64,000 bases of DNA from positions 1,240,001 through 1,304,000 of the forward strand of contig NC_092194.1 of assembly GCF_043641665.1 (NCBI RefSeq), written 5' to 3'. This DNA is from Enoplosus armatus (Eukaryota > Chordata > Actinopteri > Centrarchiformes > Enoplosidae). The translations under genes were made by a program, and so were the position numbers. Below, one piece after another: positions 39,369 through 60,600 of the stretch (position 1 is the stretch's first letter; every line of letters starts with the position of its first letter). The notes beneath the pieces were generated by a model. The model searched no databases and was not told the DNA's origin. It saw only the letters and a program-made list of their open reading frames with translations.

Positions 39369-40129
39369 GATCTCGGAAGCAGAGGAGCGGTGAACTCCGA
39401 ATCATCGTGGTGGGGAAGACCGGAGCGGGGAAGAGCGCAGCGGGAAACACCATCCTGGGGAGGGAAGAGTTTCAGTCTGAACTGTCCTCTTCCTCCTGGA
39501 CGTTTCGATGCAAGAGAGCTGAGGGAGAGGTCCGAGGTCGAAACGTCACCGTCATCGACACCCCCGGCTTGTTTGACACAAATTTCACCCAAGAGGAAGT
39601 GTTGGAGAAGATCAAGAGGTGCATTTCTCTGTCTGCCCCTGGTCCTCACGCCTTCCTGGTGGTCCTGAAGCTGGGCAGATTCACCCAGGAGGAGAAGGAC
39701 ACCGTGAGGATGATTCAAAGAACTTTCGGCGAGGAGGCAGCTAAATACTCGATAGTGTTGTTCACGCACGGAGACAAACTAAAGACGCAAACGATCGAAA
39801 GCTTTATTTCCAAGAGCGACGAACTCACAGAGCTCATACGGGCGTGCCACGGGAGATATCACGTCTTCAACAACCAAGCGAAAGACCAGGGACAGGCCGC
39901 TCGGCTCCTGGAGAAAATCGACCGAATGACTCTGGAGAATGGCGGCGGGCACTACACTGCACGGATGTTCAGAAAAGCCGAAAAGGTCTCCAAGGAGGAG
40001 AAACGGAGACTCGCAAGGGAGCTGAAGGCAGCAGAGCAGCAGAGGAGGAGTGCCCTGAAGGCTGAAATTGAGAGAGAGATTCAATTAACAAGAGGGTCAA
40101 TGAAACACGGTAAATGTCTCCTGCAGTAG
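39369..40129 (+). CDS. GIMAP-family GTPase with CaaX-like C-terminus (first exon not located)
   Basis: A tandem paralogue of the upstream GIMAP. Motifs in order: GKTGAGKS plus AAGNTILG, DTPGLFDTNF, LSAPGPHAFLVVLKLGRFTQ, VLFTHGDKL, and a charged, probably helical tail. The coding exon starts at a ctctcgacag acceptor (39368|39369) in phase 1, exactly as in the neighbour. A short first coding exon is therefore expected upstream, but I could not find it. Without splicing, an in-frame ATG at 39344 could serve (MLLCFLSTG start). The tail lacks the Gly/Ala hydrophobic region of the neighbour and ends KHGKCLLQ, a CaaX-like box (Cys, two aliphatics, Gln) compatible with prenylation. The frame is intact, so it is probably functional. 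Confidence 0.85.
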
Positions 40130-41404
40130 GAGACGGAATGGTATTCTGGATATTCAGGAGGAAGGGGATGTTGTGGATAGATAGTGGTGAGCTTTTAGGG
40201 CTGAGGGCCCTTTTAAAATCCACTGACTAAAGGTCACTTTCTACAAACCTGTACACAGCCGGGGAAGCTTTGGTGGGACCGCGTCTCCCCAGGATGCCTT
40301 TGTACTGCATACGCATTTGTGTGTTGATTTATGCCTATGGAGTTGTTGGAGTTCTTGTACAGAAGTTTTATGTCTTCCTGTATCGATGGCCGAAAGACCA
40401 GAACGCCATGGGCATTACAGTATTTTTGGGGTTGTAGCCAACAGTTATTTTCAGCATGGATTAATCGACCTATTATTGTGTCAATTAATCAGCTGGTCTA
40501 TAAAATGTCCAAACCCCAAGTTTAGTTCGATGGATCGATGGATCGTTTCGGCTTCACAGTATTTTGCAATGGCTTTGGCTCAGTTTGGCACAGTCCATGT
40601 GTACGCAAGTGCTAACCCCCCCCCCCCCCCCCCATACACACACAATTGGTCGGACACCACCCACCAGTACACCATCCTTGCAGCCCCCTTAAACATGCAT
40701 GCTGTCCTATTCCCTGCTGTGGACAAGTGGACCAGCGCAAGTGGACCAGCGTACCCACTCACTCTCTTATTTTATGCTTTCCAGCATTACAATATTACTG
40801 CAGCTTCTTGCATTTTGGATTACCACCTACGTACCTATGGTTTGGTGCCTTAAATAAGAGCTAACTTTGAGGTAGATACAGAGGAGGAAAAAAAGTCAAC
40901 TGATGCTGATCAAGTACAATCGTAATCATCATTTTGCAGTGTAGGTGTGTCGGTTTACCTTGAAACAGGAAAGGGACAAACACAAAGTGTTGACACAAGG
41001 TTGGAAGGTTTATATGTAGGCCTGTATTGTATAGACTTCAGGGGTTTAGCGTCTTGAGCTCTCCTGTGTTCATATTATATTCTATTGCAATTTTGTTGAC
41101 TCGGATTTTGATGCAATTGTTTATGTGAAAAAAAATTTTGGATAAAGATGGTGTCGATTTATTCCGTGTATTTTTTTTATAATGTGTTGGGCAGCTTGAA
41201 TATTCTCTGGTGCTCTTTATGAAGTGGTACATTTGGTGGTACATACGCGTAAATTGTTATATTGAGATATTTCAGTCAGACAGTCGATATGTGTGTGTGT
41301 CAGCCCTGAGACAGTGCAAGAGGCAGGTGTAAGTGGTAAGTGGGCTTCACTTCTCAACCTTAAATTAAAGATTCACACACGGATGGCGACCGAGCTGCCA
41401 TGCA

Positions 41405-42025
41405 AAGTATCAGAATCAGAATCAGAAATACTTTATTGCACAAGTTAAAGGTGCTCCCATTCAAGAGTAGAAAAGTAGCATACATTTAGAATGAGCAGTA
41501 TTTACAAATAAAGACATAAAAATAAAAAATATATATATAATAACAGTGTATATGTATATGTACATATATGTATTGCACTGGTAAAATGCTCCGTTGTGCA
41601 TTTGGGAGGAATGAGTCTCCCACTGAAGGTGCTCTTGTGTCCGACCAGTACGTCATGGAGAGGATGTGAAGACATTGTCCAAGATGACCCGCAGCTTGGA
41701 CAGCATCCTCCTCTCTGACACCACCGTCAGAGAGTCCAGCTCCACCCCCCACACAACGTCACTGGCGTTGCGGATCAGTTTGCTGCCCCCAGCATGCAGC
41801 AGCATAGAGGAAAGCACTGGCCACCACAGACTCATAGAACATCCTCAGCATAGTCCGGCAGATGTTGAAGGACCTCAGCCGCCTCAGAAAATAGAGACGT
41901 CTCTGGCCCTTCTTGCAGAGGGCATTAGTGTTCTTCGCCCAGTCCAGTTTATTGTCTATGTGGACTCCCAGGTACTTGTAATCCTCTACAATGTCCACAC
42001 TGGCCCCCCCTGGATGGAAACAGGG
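41405..42025 (-). mobile_element. LINE family B copy: RT C-terminus plus 3' UTR
   Basis: The minus strand encodes DIVEDYKYLGVHIDNKLDWA then RSFNICRTMLRMFYESVVAS, the thumb/C-terminal part of a LINE reverse transcriptase. It is followed by frameshifted LDSLTVVSERRMLSKL and a 3' UTR ending in the ATCAGAATCAGAAATACTTT repeat typical of fish LINE tails. It is 5'-truncated at about 42025. Confidence 0.85.
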
Positions 42026-42835
42026 GCCTCACTTTGCCCATGATGAGAATGTATGCAAATGCATATATTTCTGTATTTTCTATTGCATGTTTAACATGGT
42101 ATTATATTTTATAATGACTTAGAATGTGCTCTGTGTTCATTTGCATAAATAGGGGAAATTGGTAGTGTTAGAGCACTCTCAAAAAAACAACAACAACAAA
42201 TCTTTAATTTATAATATTGAAAATGTATCCAGTGAAGTGGAGCCCAATGATTGAGGATTGACACTACAATGAAGGACTAATGATGCTTCACGCCCCCATG
42301 CCTCTAGATTTACCCAAACAGTTCAGCTGTATATTCATGCTGGTCAAGTCTGTTTGGGCGGACAACAGTGACACCCGGTGACTGTGTCCTTTATTGCACC
42401 TCATGGAAATTTGGCCACAGCACAGACTGGCTCACAGCAACCAATAGAAAGTCTGGCTTGTGAGAAAATGGACGTTAATATTATGAACACACATGTTGCA
42501 TATTGTTCACATATAAAGCACTGGTTGAACTTCGCCAGCGTGTAATGCAGTAGACGGGCACAAACCTTCTACAGAGTGTACGTTCCATATAATTTCTGCC
42601 ATTCTGTTAATCGCTTTATGATTAAGCGTATCATTTTGTAGTGGGCTTTAACACACGAAGGCCAAGCTGCCATTGTATGTATGTATGTCACCGACAGTTG
42701 CCAAACTACACCGAGTTTTCATGATTTGGGTGTCACTTTAAAAATGTCCCAAAATGTTTTATAGATATCTTATGATACTCTTTTTATTTCCTGTTTTCAA
42801 ATGTCAATTTTTTTTTAAACGAGACAGATTAATCA

Positions 42836-43090
42836 GAATCAGAAATACTTTATTGATCCCCGGGGGGGGGGGGGGGGGGGTTGTACAGTACCGGTGCTCC
42901 CATTCAAGAGTAGAAAGTTGCATAATTTAGAGCTAAAAGTATGTACAAAAAATATAAAAATAAGACATAGAAAATAAAAATATACACATTTACAGTATTT
43001 AAGTGAAAAATAAAGTAGAAAATATATACAATAACAATGTATATGTTAGTGTATATATATATATATATGTGTGTGTATATATTGCACTGT
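42836..43090 (-). mobile_element. LINE family B 3' UTR copy
   Basis: CAGAATCAGAAATACTTTAT, then TGATCCCC with an expanded G19 run (42862-42880), then TGCTCCCATTCAAGAGTAGA, as in the copy at 41405. It ends in TA/TG repeats. Lies about 270 bp upstream of the galc start. Confidence 0.8.
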
Positions 43091-43243
43091 TGATAAAATA
43101 AAGCAGGAAAAAGTTTTAAAAAAACAATCATAGTTTGTTGTATTTTGTTATCGGTTTAGAAAAACGCGTTAACTAGTAAAAAAACACTATTTGAAATGAA
43201 AGGTGCTTAGTTTACTGACTTGTGCTGAATAGGATGTCGCGAC

Positions 43244-43273
43244 CACGTGACCTTCGCAGCGCTGTCATGTGAC
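43244..43273 (+). promoter_or_regulatory. galc promoter E-boxes resembling CLEAR elements
   Basis: CACGTGAC at 43244-43251 and GTCATGTGAC at 43264-43273 lie about 115 and 92 bp before the galc ATG, in a CpG-rich stretch. The CLEAR element bound by TFEB/MiT factors in lysosomal gene promoters is GTCACGTGAC; the second site matches 9 of 10 bases. GALC is lysosomal, so the context fits. Binding itself is inferred. Confidence 0.6.
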
Positions 43274-43364
43274 GCACAGAGGGCTCGAGCGTCGGCGCGG
43301 GCGTGCATTGATCTGTGGCGCGCGGCGTGCGGACAGCAGAGCTGCCAGCCAGTCGACGGCCAGG

Positions 43365-53672
<10,308 letters not shown>

Positions 53673-53900
53673 ACCGTGAAATAATGGATCTCCACTATGC
53701 TGTGAACGTCGTGATTAACTTATTGACTTGATCAATGCATTGATTTTAACACTTCAGCGTGCTAAATTTAGATGGGATTTGAAAGGTCTCACACCAGAAT
53801 TGAGGGAACAAGAGGGCACATAATGTAACATAACATAACACCCTTGAAATCTGCTGTCTGATATGATTGTAAATGATTTTGCACTACTTGGTTTTTATGG

Positions 53901-53906
53901 AATAAA
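53901..53906 (+). terminator. galc polyadenylation signal AATAAA
   Basis: Canonical hexamer 229 bp after the galc stop codon. Confidence 0.75.
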
Positions 53907-54555
53907 AAGTTTTTAAATGTTTTATGTTTTTGGAAGAAAACCCTGCTTTGTAATGATTTAAAATCATGTGTAGTAAGGGCTGAAATGAAAACTAAAAAAC
54001 AATTTTCATTATTGTTTCATCTGTTTGAGAGCTCACGGTCCATTAACTCGCAGTGAAAGGCTCTATTTTACATCTGCCCATAGTGTTTCACATCAAAGAT
54101 CCGTACGGTACAGTCATTACAGCGGTAACCATGATCCAGGCAGTGTTAACATATTAGTAAAAAACTACCCCGAAGCCACGCTTAACAATATTTTTATATT
54201 GACATTGATATTATTTGAGCAAATGACAACTTTGACCTACTTTTCAGCTGTGCTCATTGTTTTGTTTTTACTGCCTGCCGCTTCACTGTTTGCATCAGAT
54301 CACTGCGCACCAAGCGGGTTCATTTGGCTTCAACAGCCAACGTGGGACCTGTGCGTAGGCTTCAGAAGTAAAAAAAAAATCCCAAAAAAACGATATAAAA
54401 GTGCATTTGGCCACACGGAGGCATGCGTTGCATGTCATAAGGCGTGTGCTGGAGTTTCTCCACCCCTATACGACGGAAACCGCGTTTTTAAAAGGCCCGT
54501 TTGCGCCACGTACACCAACAGGTAAATGGGGAGCATTTCGCGCTGCCTGAGGGCC

Positions 54556-54569
54556 GTCTCCACGGCAAC
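54556..54569 (+). promoter_or_regulatory. X-box-like RFX site upstream of ak7
   Basis: GTCTCC-AC-GGCAAC fits the X-box pattern GTnnCC-2 bases-RnnAAC bound by RFX factors at cilia gene promoters. It ends 59 bp before the ak7 ATG, within the usual distance. AK7 is a motile-cilia gene, so the site fits. Binding is inferred. Confidence 0.65.
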
Positions 54570-54628
54570 GGGACAGCAACAACACTTGCTAGCGGCGGCG
54601 CACAGGTTTAACACGGCGCAAGCAGAGG

Positions 54629-57600
54629 ATGGAGAGACTCAAACAGTCGCCCAAAAGAGTTTTTATCAACAACATAGACTCGTACGCTTCTAAGTGTATT
54701 GCCAAGGTGAGTACATCCAACGCGGAATGTCAGAATTGAACTCGTCAAGCATGGCAGTGAAGCGTCAATGTGAGCTAACAGATGTAGCAGCAGGCGCGTT
54801 CGTGGACAGCTTCGGTCGGCTAAGCTAGTTGAACATCTTCTTCTTCTTCTTCTTCTTCTTCTTCGCAGGTTCTGTCCGAATCTGTGGTCGGGCCCGAACC
54901 CGAAGGAGGGACGGAGGCCGGGGAAGAGGAGGAGAGGGTGATTTCCAACCCCAGCGGAGCAGGAGCGTTTCAGGTCGTTGGGACAGTTTGTGACACGTTC
55001 GAGGGGGGCAGACCGTATGTGCTGGAGGAGTATTTAGTAAGTAACCTAATTAATGCAGAGCTGTCCGGCTCTGTGTAAATGATCGTTATTAATGTTCATT
55101 TGTGTGTGTGTGTGTGTGCAAGCGCCTGAGCAGGGGCGAGCTGCTGTCCAAACTGAAGGACTGCGACGTTGTCGTCTACAACATTACCCAGCATGCTGAT
55201 CAGGTGGAAGAGGCCTCCTGGGCTGTCTCAGGTGAGCGGTTCTTCAGTCCCTGTTGGGTGGTTGGTGGCTTGGCAGACTGTTCATAGTTTTCTCCAGACT
55301 GTTCACGCTTAGCTGGTTTGTTCCACTTCCAGACAGTCCTTAAAGCTACAGTAGGCAATTTTACGGTCACTAACAATACTTAATTGAAGGGCTCCTTTAA
55401 AGGAATGTGTGTCTGTGAGCACCCTTTTGTATTTAGTCTGGACCAGGTCTGAATCAAACAACCAATCAGGGTAATCGGGCGTGTTTTGATTCCTCACTTC
55501 CAACTGGTACTCGTACACACTCCAGTCCATTACGTGGGACCTTCTGTAGAAGGCCTTGAGTGGGTTGCACCAACTGGTCTTCACTAAGCCAGGTCGTAAC
55601 TGCTAAGTCGGTCTCCGTTAAGACCAGTCTTTTACGCCGGTTGCACCAACCAAACTTAAGCCTAGTCTTAACTATGCCTGGATTTAGCGCTGCGTGTCCA
55701 TGAGAATGCCTCGCAGCGTGCGACGCTGGGATACGTTGTTAACAGTCTCCCACTGTCGTGCAAACTAATAACTTACTTGCTGAGATTCGGAAATAAATGG
55801 AGCTGCTCAACCTGCATAAGAATATATTCGGCAGATTCGGCCAGCCTTCGTTCAGAAAGCGATGTGCGCAAGAAGTGGAAAGACCTCCTGGTGTTTTTGG
55901 AGAGGACTCCCCTGCATCGACCATCCGCTGGAAGAAAATGATGTGGTTCACATTAATCATACCAGCGACGAGAGCAGTAACGTTGCTGAGGACTGTGAAG
56001 GTGTGTATTCCACATAAACTACCAGTTTATGTATTTATTTAGTTTCATAATTGGTAAAAAAAAAATTAGTAATAATATAATCCGCCAATAAACTCTGCTT
56101 CTAGCTAGAGTGTAATAACGTTAGGCTAAGTTTTAGAAACTGTAACATAACTGCAGGGCGGATTTAATGAATTTGCTTATTGATTTCAGACTCGCCCGAT
56201 ACCACTCCTCCAGAACGTGGTCATAGCAGCGGCGGAGCGCCACCTGCGAAACGGAGGAGACAGGGCGATCTTCAGCGGATTCTGCTGGAGAAGGAAATCC
56301 TCAGAGTGGAGGCGGAAACTAAGAAAAATAACAGGCGGAGCAGGAAAAGCTGGAAAGCTTGAAAAACAAAGAAATGCATTAGAAATACAACTGCCCCAAC
56401 AACAATAGTAATAATAACAATAACAATAATAATAAAATAAAATATTCCATATATCTTTATATATATATAAAGACTAACCCTAACCCCTAACCCCATGAGG
56501 CGATGGTTTAAAAGACGAGAAGTGCATGTGTCAATGTGTCAGCACCATGGATAGTCATTTTTCTTTCTCCCTCTCCGCCCATGCGGCCCATGATGCTGTC
56601 CATGGTGCTGAAAGCATTCATCGGGACAGGTCACCGCACAAAGCAGAGCTGACCAAGATGTGCACCAACTTTGGGACTTAAATCCATTCCCCCTTTTTTT
56701 TGTTTACTTTATTCGTACCCTTATTTTTAATCTTCGTAACCCGTGTGAAAAGGCTTAAGCCTGATGGTGCAAACGGCGTAACTGTCAGGTTCGACTTAGA
56801 ATGCCAACTTACGACCGACTTAGCTTAAGACCAGGCGTACGCCCTGTTGGTGCAAGCGGCCCCTTGTTTGTTGAGTCGACTGGTTGTTCGATCGGGACCG
56901 GGTCCAGTTTTTTTAAAAGACTAAATACAAAGGGGGCGGGTGCTCACAGACACACATTTTTTTAAAGGTGCTCTTCAATTAGATATTTTTAGTGGCATGC
57001 TATGGTCAAAATTCATTATTTCAACCACGTTATAATTCAATAATATTGCCTACTGTGGCTTTAATATTAATTCAGAAATGAATATTATCTGCCCTGTAAC
57101 GATTCATTGAGGTACTGTCTGTCTTTCTGAATGTAATATTGCTTTTACTTTAAGTGTGTGCTGTATTTTCTGGTACCTACTATCAGGCGCGGCATCGATT
57201 CATTTTTATTGAAGCAGTATATACGTTACGGAGAGATTGATCTGCAGATTCCCCTTGTGTTTGCAGCTCTCCATAATGAAATGGGCCATTTTTCTGGACC
57301 AAAGACGTTCATCCTGGTCTCCACTGTGATGACCTGGGCGTGCAGCAAGCCGGTTGATCCTGTAAGTGCACACACACACAGTACCTCTGGCTAGCCTGAC
57401 ATGGTTATCTTTTTCGTGTAGCATGAAAATCCCCTTTTATTCCTCTTTACATGTCGCAATGAAGGCCGTAGGGCTGGAACAGCTGATTCCTCCCACCAGA
57501 GAAGTGGTTCCCAATCTTTTTTGGCTCGTGACCTTCACAGATTTCATTTGTTTACTGGCTGTGACCGGTTCAAATTATTCAAATAATAAGTGCATCCTGG

Positions 57601-60600
57601 TTTGTCCCAGGTCTGTTTACTCACCAACTCTGGCCATATCAGATTTAATGTTTAAGCGGGATGCTTTGTCATCTGTGTTGCATAACAGGACGATCCGGAG
57701 CTTCCTTTCACCGATGAGATTTTCTGGAGAAGAAGAGCACATCCCAACTTCAAACGACACATTGACCTGGAGAAGAGGGTGGTCAAAATGGGCAAAACGG
57801 TCAGTTTCCTCGATTCCTGAGTTGTTACATTTTGTACAGGAGGCACATGCGATTGACTCATCACCCTGTCACACCCTGTTGTTGCTTGCAGAATCCGGCG
57901 CTGTTCTCGACCTACGTGGTGGCGTCAGGACTTCAGTACGGGATGGGAGAGCAGGTCTTCCACTTCTTTTTCAAGGTGAGATTACTGCAGGCTACTGTAC
58001 ATTGTTACTTTGACTAGCAACAAGATCCATTTTTAGTTCCCTTTTATACAGATGTGTCTCTCTATTTCTCATGGAAACTGAAAGTTCAAATGGGAGTTCC
58101 ATTTGGTTCCCAGTAACTGAAATCCAACCAGGGACCCGAGTCTGGCCAGGTCCAAATTATACTTAGTCCTATTGGGTCAAGCACAGTGTTAATTTTGTCA
58201 CCTGATTGTGATTTAGTGAAGTCAAATTTCAGTCATTTCACTTTTGCTATTTTTAGTCAACAAAACGAGACAATTAATTCGAGTTAAATTTTTTTATGTC
58301 CTGTAAGCATTTTGAGGCTACAGCTGTCGCCATCTTTGTTATGTACAAAAAACAATGAGGGGGAGACATCAGCCCCTGTCTATTCCATCCCTGCCTCCCA
58401 AGTCTCAAAAGTCAGACTAGACGAGATGCTTTTCCACTTGCAGATACTGTTCTGTGCACTTGTATCACACCTGGTTTTCGATGTTCGCAGGTTTTGAGAC
58501 TAATTAAATGCCATACGAATCTCTACAAGAGAGGTAGCGAGTGCAAAGTTAGCCCTACCTCGAGTTTGAAATATACCAATATATACACGACTGACTCAGG
58601 TCATGCTAACTACGCTAATGACAGATCTTTTTTTTTTTTTTTTTTGGCTTTTTTGCCGCTAGATGTCAAACAAAAGCCAGAGCCTAAATCACATTAAGTT
58701 GCTGTGAGCTGTAAATTCACCACCTCGAAGCAGAACCGGGCAACTGCCTCCATCTTACCAGGGACTCACCCTGGGTCCTGGTCCACAGCTTGCCTGTACC
58801 CGTCGCAGAATGATTTTACTCTAGAGAGCAGCGTGAAAGTGAGGAGCTCTCACTCTGCAGCTATTTCTGGGGACGGAAATGTCCCTGGGATACCTGGCTC
58901 CGGTCAAAGTGTTGGAAGGACCAACAGGCCTCATCACAAACAGTGCAAAAAGTGTGAATTTGCTCCACATGTGTAACTAATAGAAATAATCTGCATTATT
59001 AGACATCATGGCTTGGACGTGACATACCGGTCTTTGGAGACGGCAACAACATCGTTCCCACAATTCACGTCAATGACCTGGCAAGGTTGGACACATGCGC
59101 GCATGCACACACACACACACACACACAGTACATGTAAGATGATTGTATGTATGTATTGTATGAGTCCTGCTTTGCAAAAGGCTTTAAGAAATCTGATCTA
59201 TATTACCTTAAATTGGCATCAATGTATATCTTGGAAATTAGATATGAAGTCAATATTTATATGCTGTGAACAATGTCATTTGTTTGTGTTAAAAGAGTGA
59301 TTCAGAATGTGATCGAACATCAGCCCAAGCCGTATTACCTGCTAGCTGTGGACCACTCCACCAGTACCATGGAGGACATTGTGAAGGTGTGTGTAGCAGC
59401 AGATCAAAACATCTTTTGTCACAACTTCATTGAATTACACAAACAGAAGAATGTATCAGGTTTTATAAGTGCTTGCTCGTGGTGGGAACTGTTGGGTCTC
59501 TGTAATAACATCATAAAGAGTCGGTCTAGACCTGCTCTATTTGTAAAGTGTCATGAGATGACTTTTGTTGTGATTTGGCGCCATATAAATAAAAATTGAA
59601 TTCATTTGAAAAGTGAAATTCCACATATGACACTGTACTCACCTACATTCATAATATATGTTCGTTCATATAAATTATGATATAATGACACGTGAGTTGT
59701 TTCTCCACCAGGTAGTCGCCTCTGTTCTTGGGCCAGGGAAGATCCAGAAAAAGCCATTTGAGGAAGCCTTCCTTACCCAGGACCTGAGTGTATGTTGATG
59801 CCTAACTTACACTTACTTCACCTCAACTTCATGTTACAGCGATGGAGGACAATAAGTTAGCTATCTAGCTAGCTTAGCATTAAGAGTTGAAGCAGGGGCA
59901 AGCAGCTAGCCTGGCTCTGTCCAAAGTTAAAAAAAAATATACACCCACCAACAAAAGCTACTAATCACACAATATATTGTTGTTTTGTTTAATCTGTACA
60001 CAAAAGCAAATGTAAAAATCACAATTTGTGCTTTTTAGGGGAGTTTTGTATTGGAACTATTTGGAAACAACAGCTGGGTGCAGCGTTGGTGTGCAGCTTC
60101 CTGGAGTCTTGACGTCACAGTGAGATTGCCAGGTTTGGGGTCATTGTGCCTGTACAGAGACCAAAAACCAAAGCCTGTGCTCTAAGACCATATCGGACAA
60201 CCTGCCCTATAGCCGGAGACGCTGCACCGAAGTGCTGGGCGGATGGACAAACTGCTGTCCGTTAAGAAGTAGTTCCAGCCTGACAACCCCAACATGTCAT
60301 TTTTATATATCTGTTTGTGTACAGATTAAATAAAAGAGATACACCCAGTTAGTTAGTGAGCTTTAGAGGTGTTGGTTGGTGTACGTTTTTTTACTTTAGA
60401 CAGAGCCAGGCTATCTGTTGCTTCTAGTTTTTATGCTAAGCTAGGCTAACAACGTCCCAGTTGAATTATTCCTTTAAGATCTGTCCGTCTGTTATTTCCC
60501 CTTGAGGTAATGGAAATTGATTCCATGACGGTCAACCTTCGCATGGAGAGTGTCCATCTCAAGGAACTGTTCCCTATCAACTGGTTGTGTGAGTCTGGTC

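Larger units (their letters stand above)
40130..43243. other. GIMAP 3' flank and intergenic
   Basis: Includes C18 (40616-40633) and two LINE family B copies (41405-42025, 42836-43090). The open frame at 40317-40853 has no recognisable domain and crosses a C run, so it is not called. Confidence 0.6.
55340..57064. mobile_element. MITE family A copy split by a nested transposon (ak7 intron 3)
   Basis: The left half (55340 to about 55560) begins TTAAAGCTACAGTAGGCAAT and contains GGGCTCCTTTAAAGGAATG, GTCTGTGAGCACCC and AACCAATCAGGGTAATCGGG. The right half (about 56870-57064) contains GGGTCCAGTTTTTTT, GACTAAATACAAAGGGGGCG and GTGCTCACAGACAC, and ends GCCTACTGTGGCTTTAA. Together the halves reproduce the arrangement of the intact copy at 48367. 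The interior 1.3 kb is the inserted element. Confidence 0.75.

Noticed and set aside
40317..40853. 178-codon open frame after the second GIMAP gene
   Set aside because: It crosses a C18 run that becomes a proline tract, has no family resemblance, and sits in likely 3' UTR or intergenic sequence.
54025..54525. 166-codon open frame between galc and ak7 with a hydrophobic stretch
   Set aside because: No recognisable domain, biased low-complexity ends, and it lies between the galc polyadenylation signal and the ak7 promoter X-box. Probably chance.
57366..58013. 215-codon open frame within ak7
   Set aside because: It runs through ak7 exons 5 and 6 in the wrong frame and through introns. The correct frame gives conserved AK7 residues.
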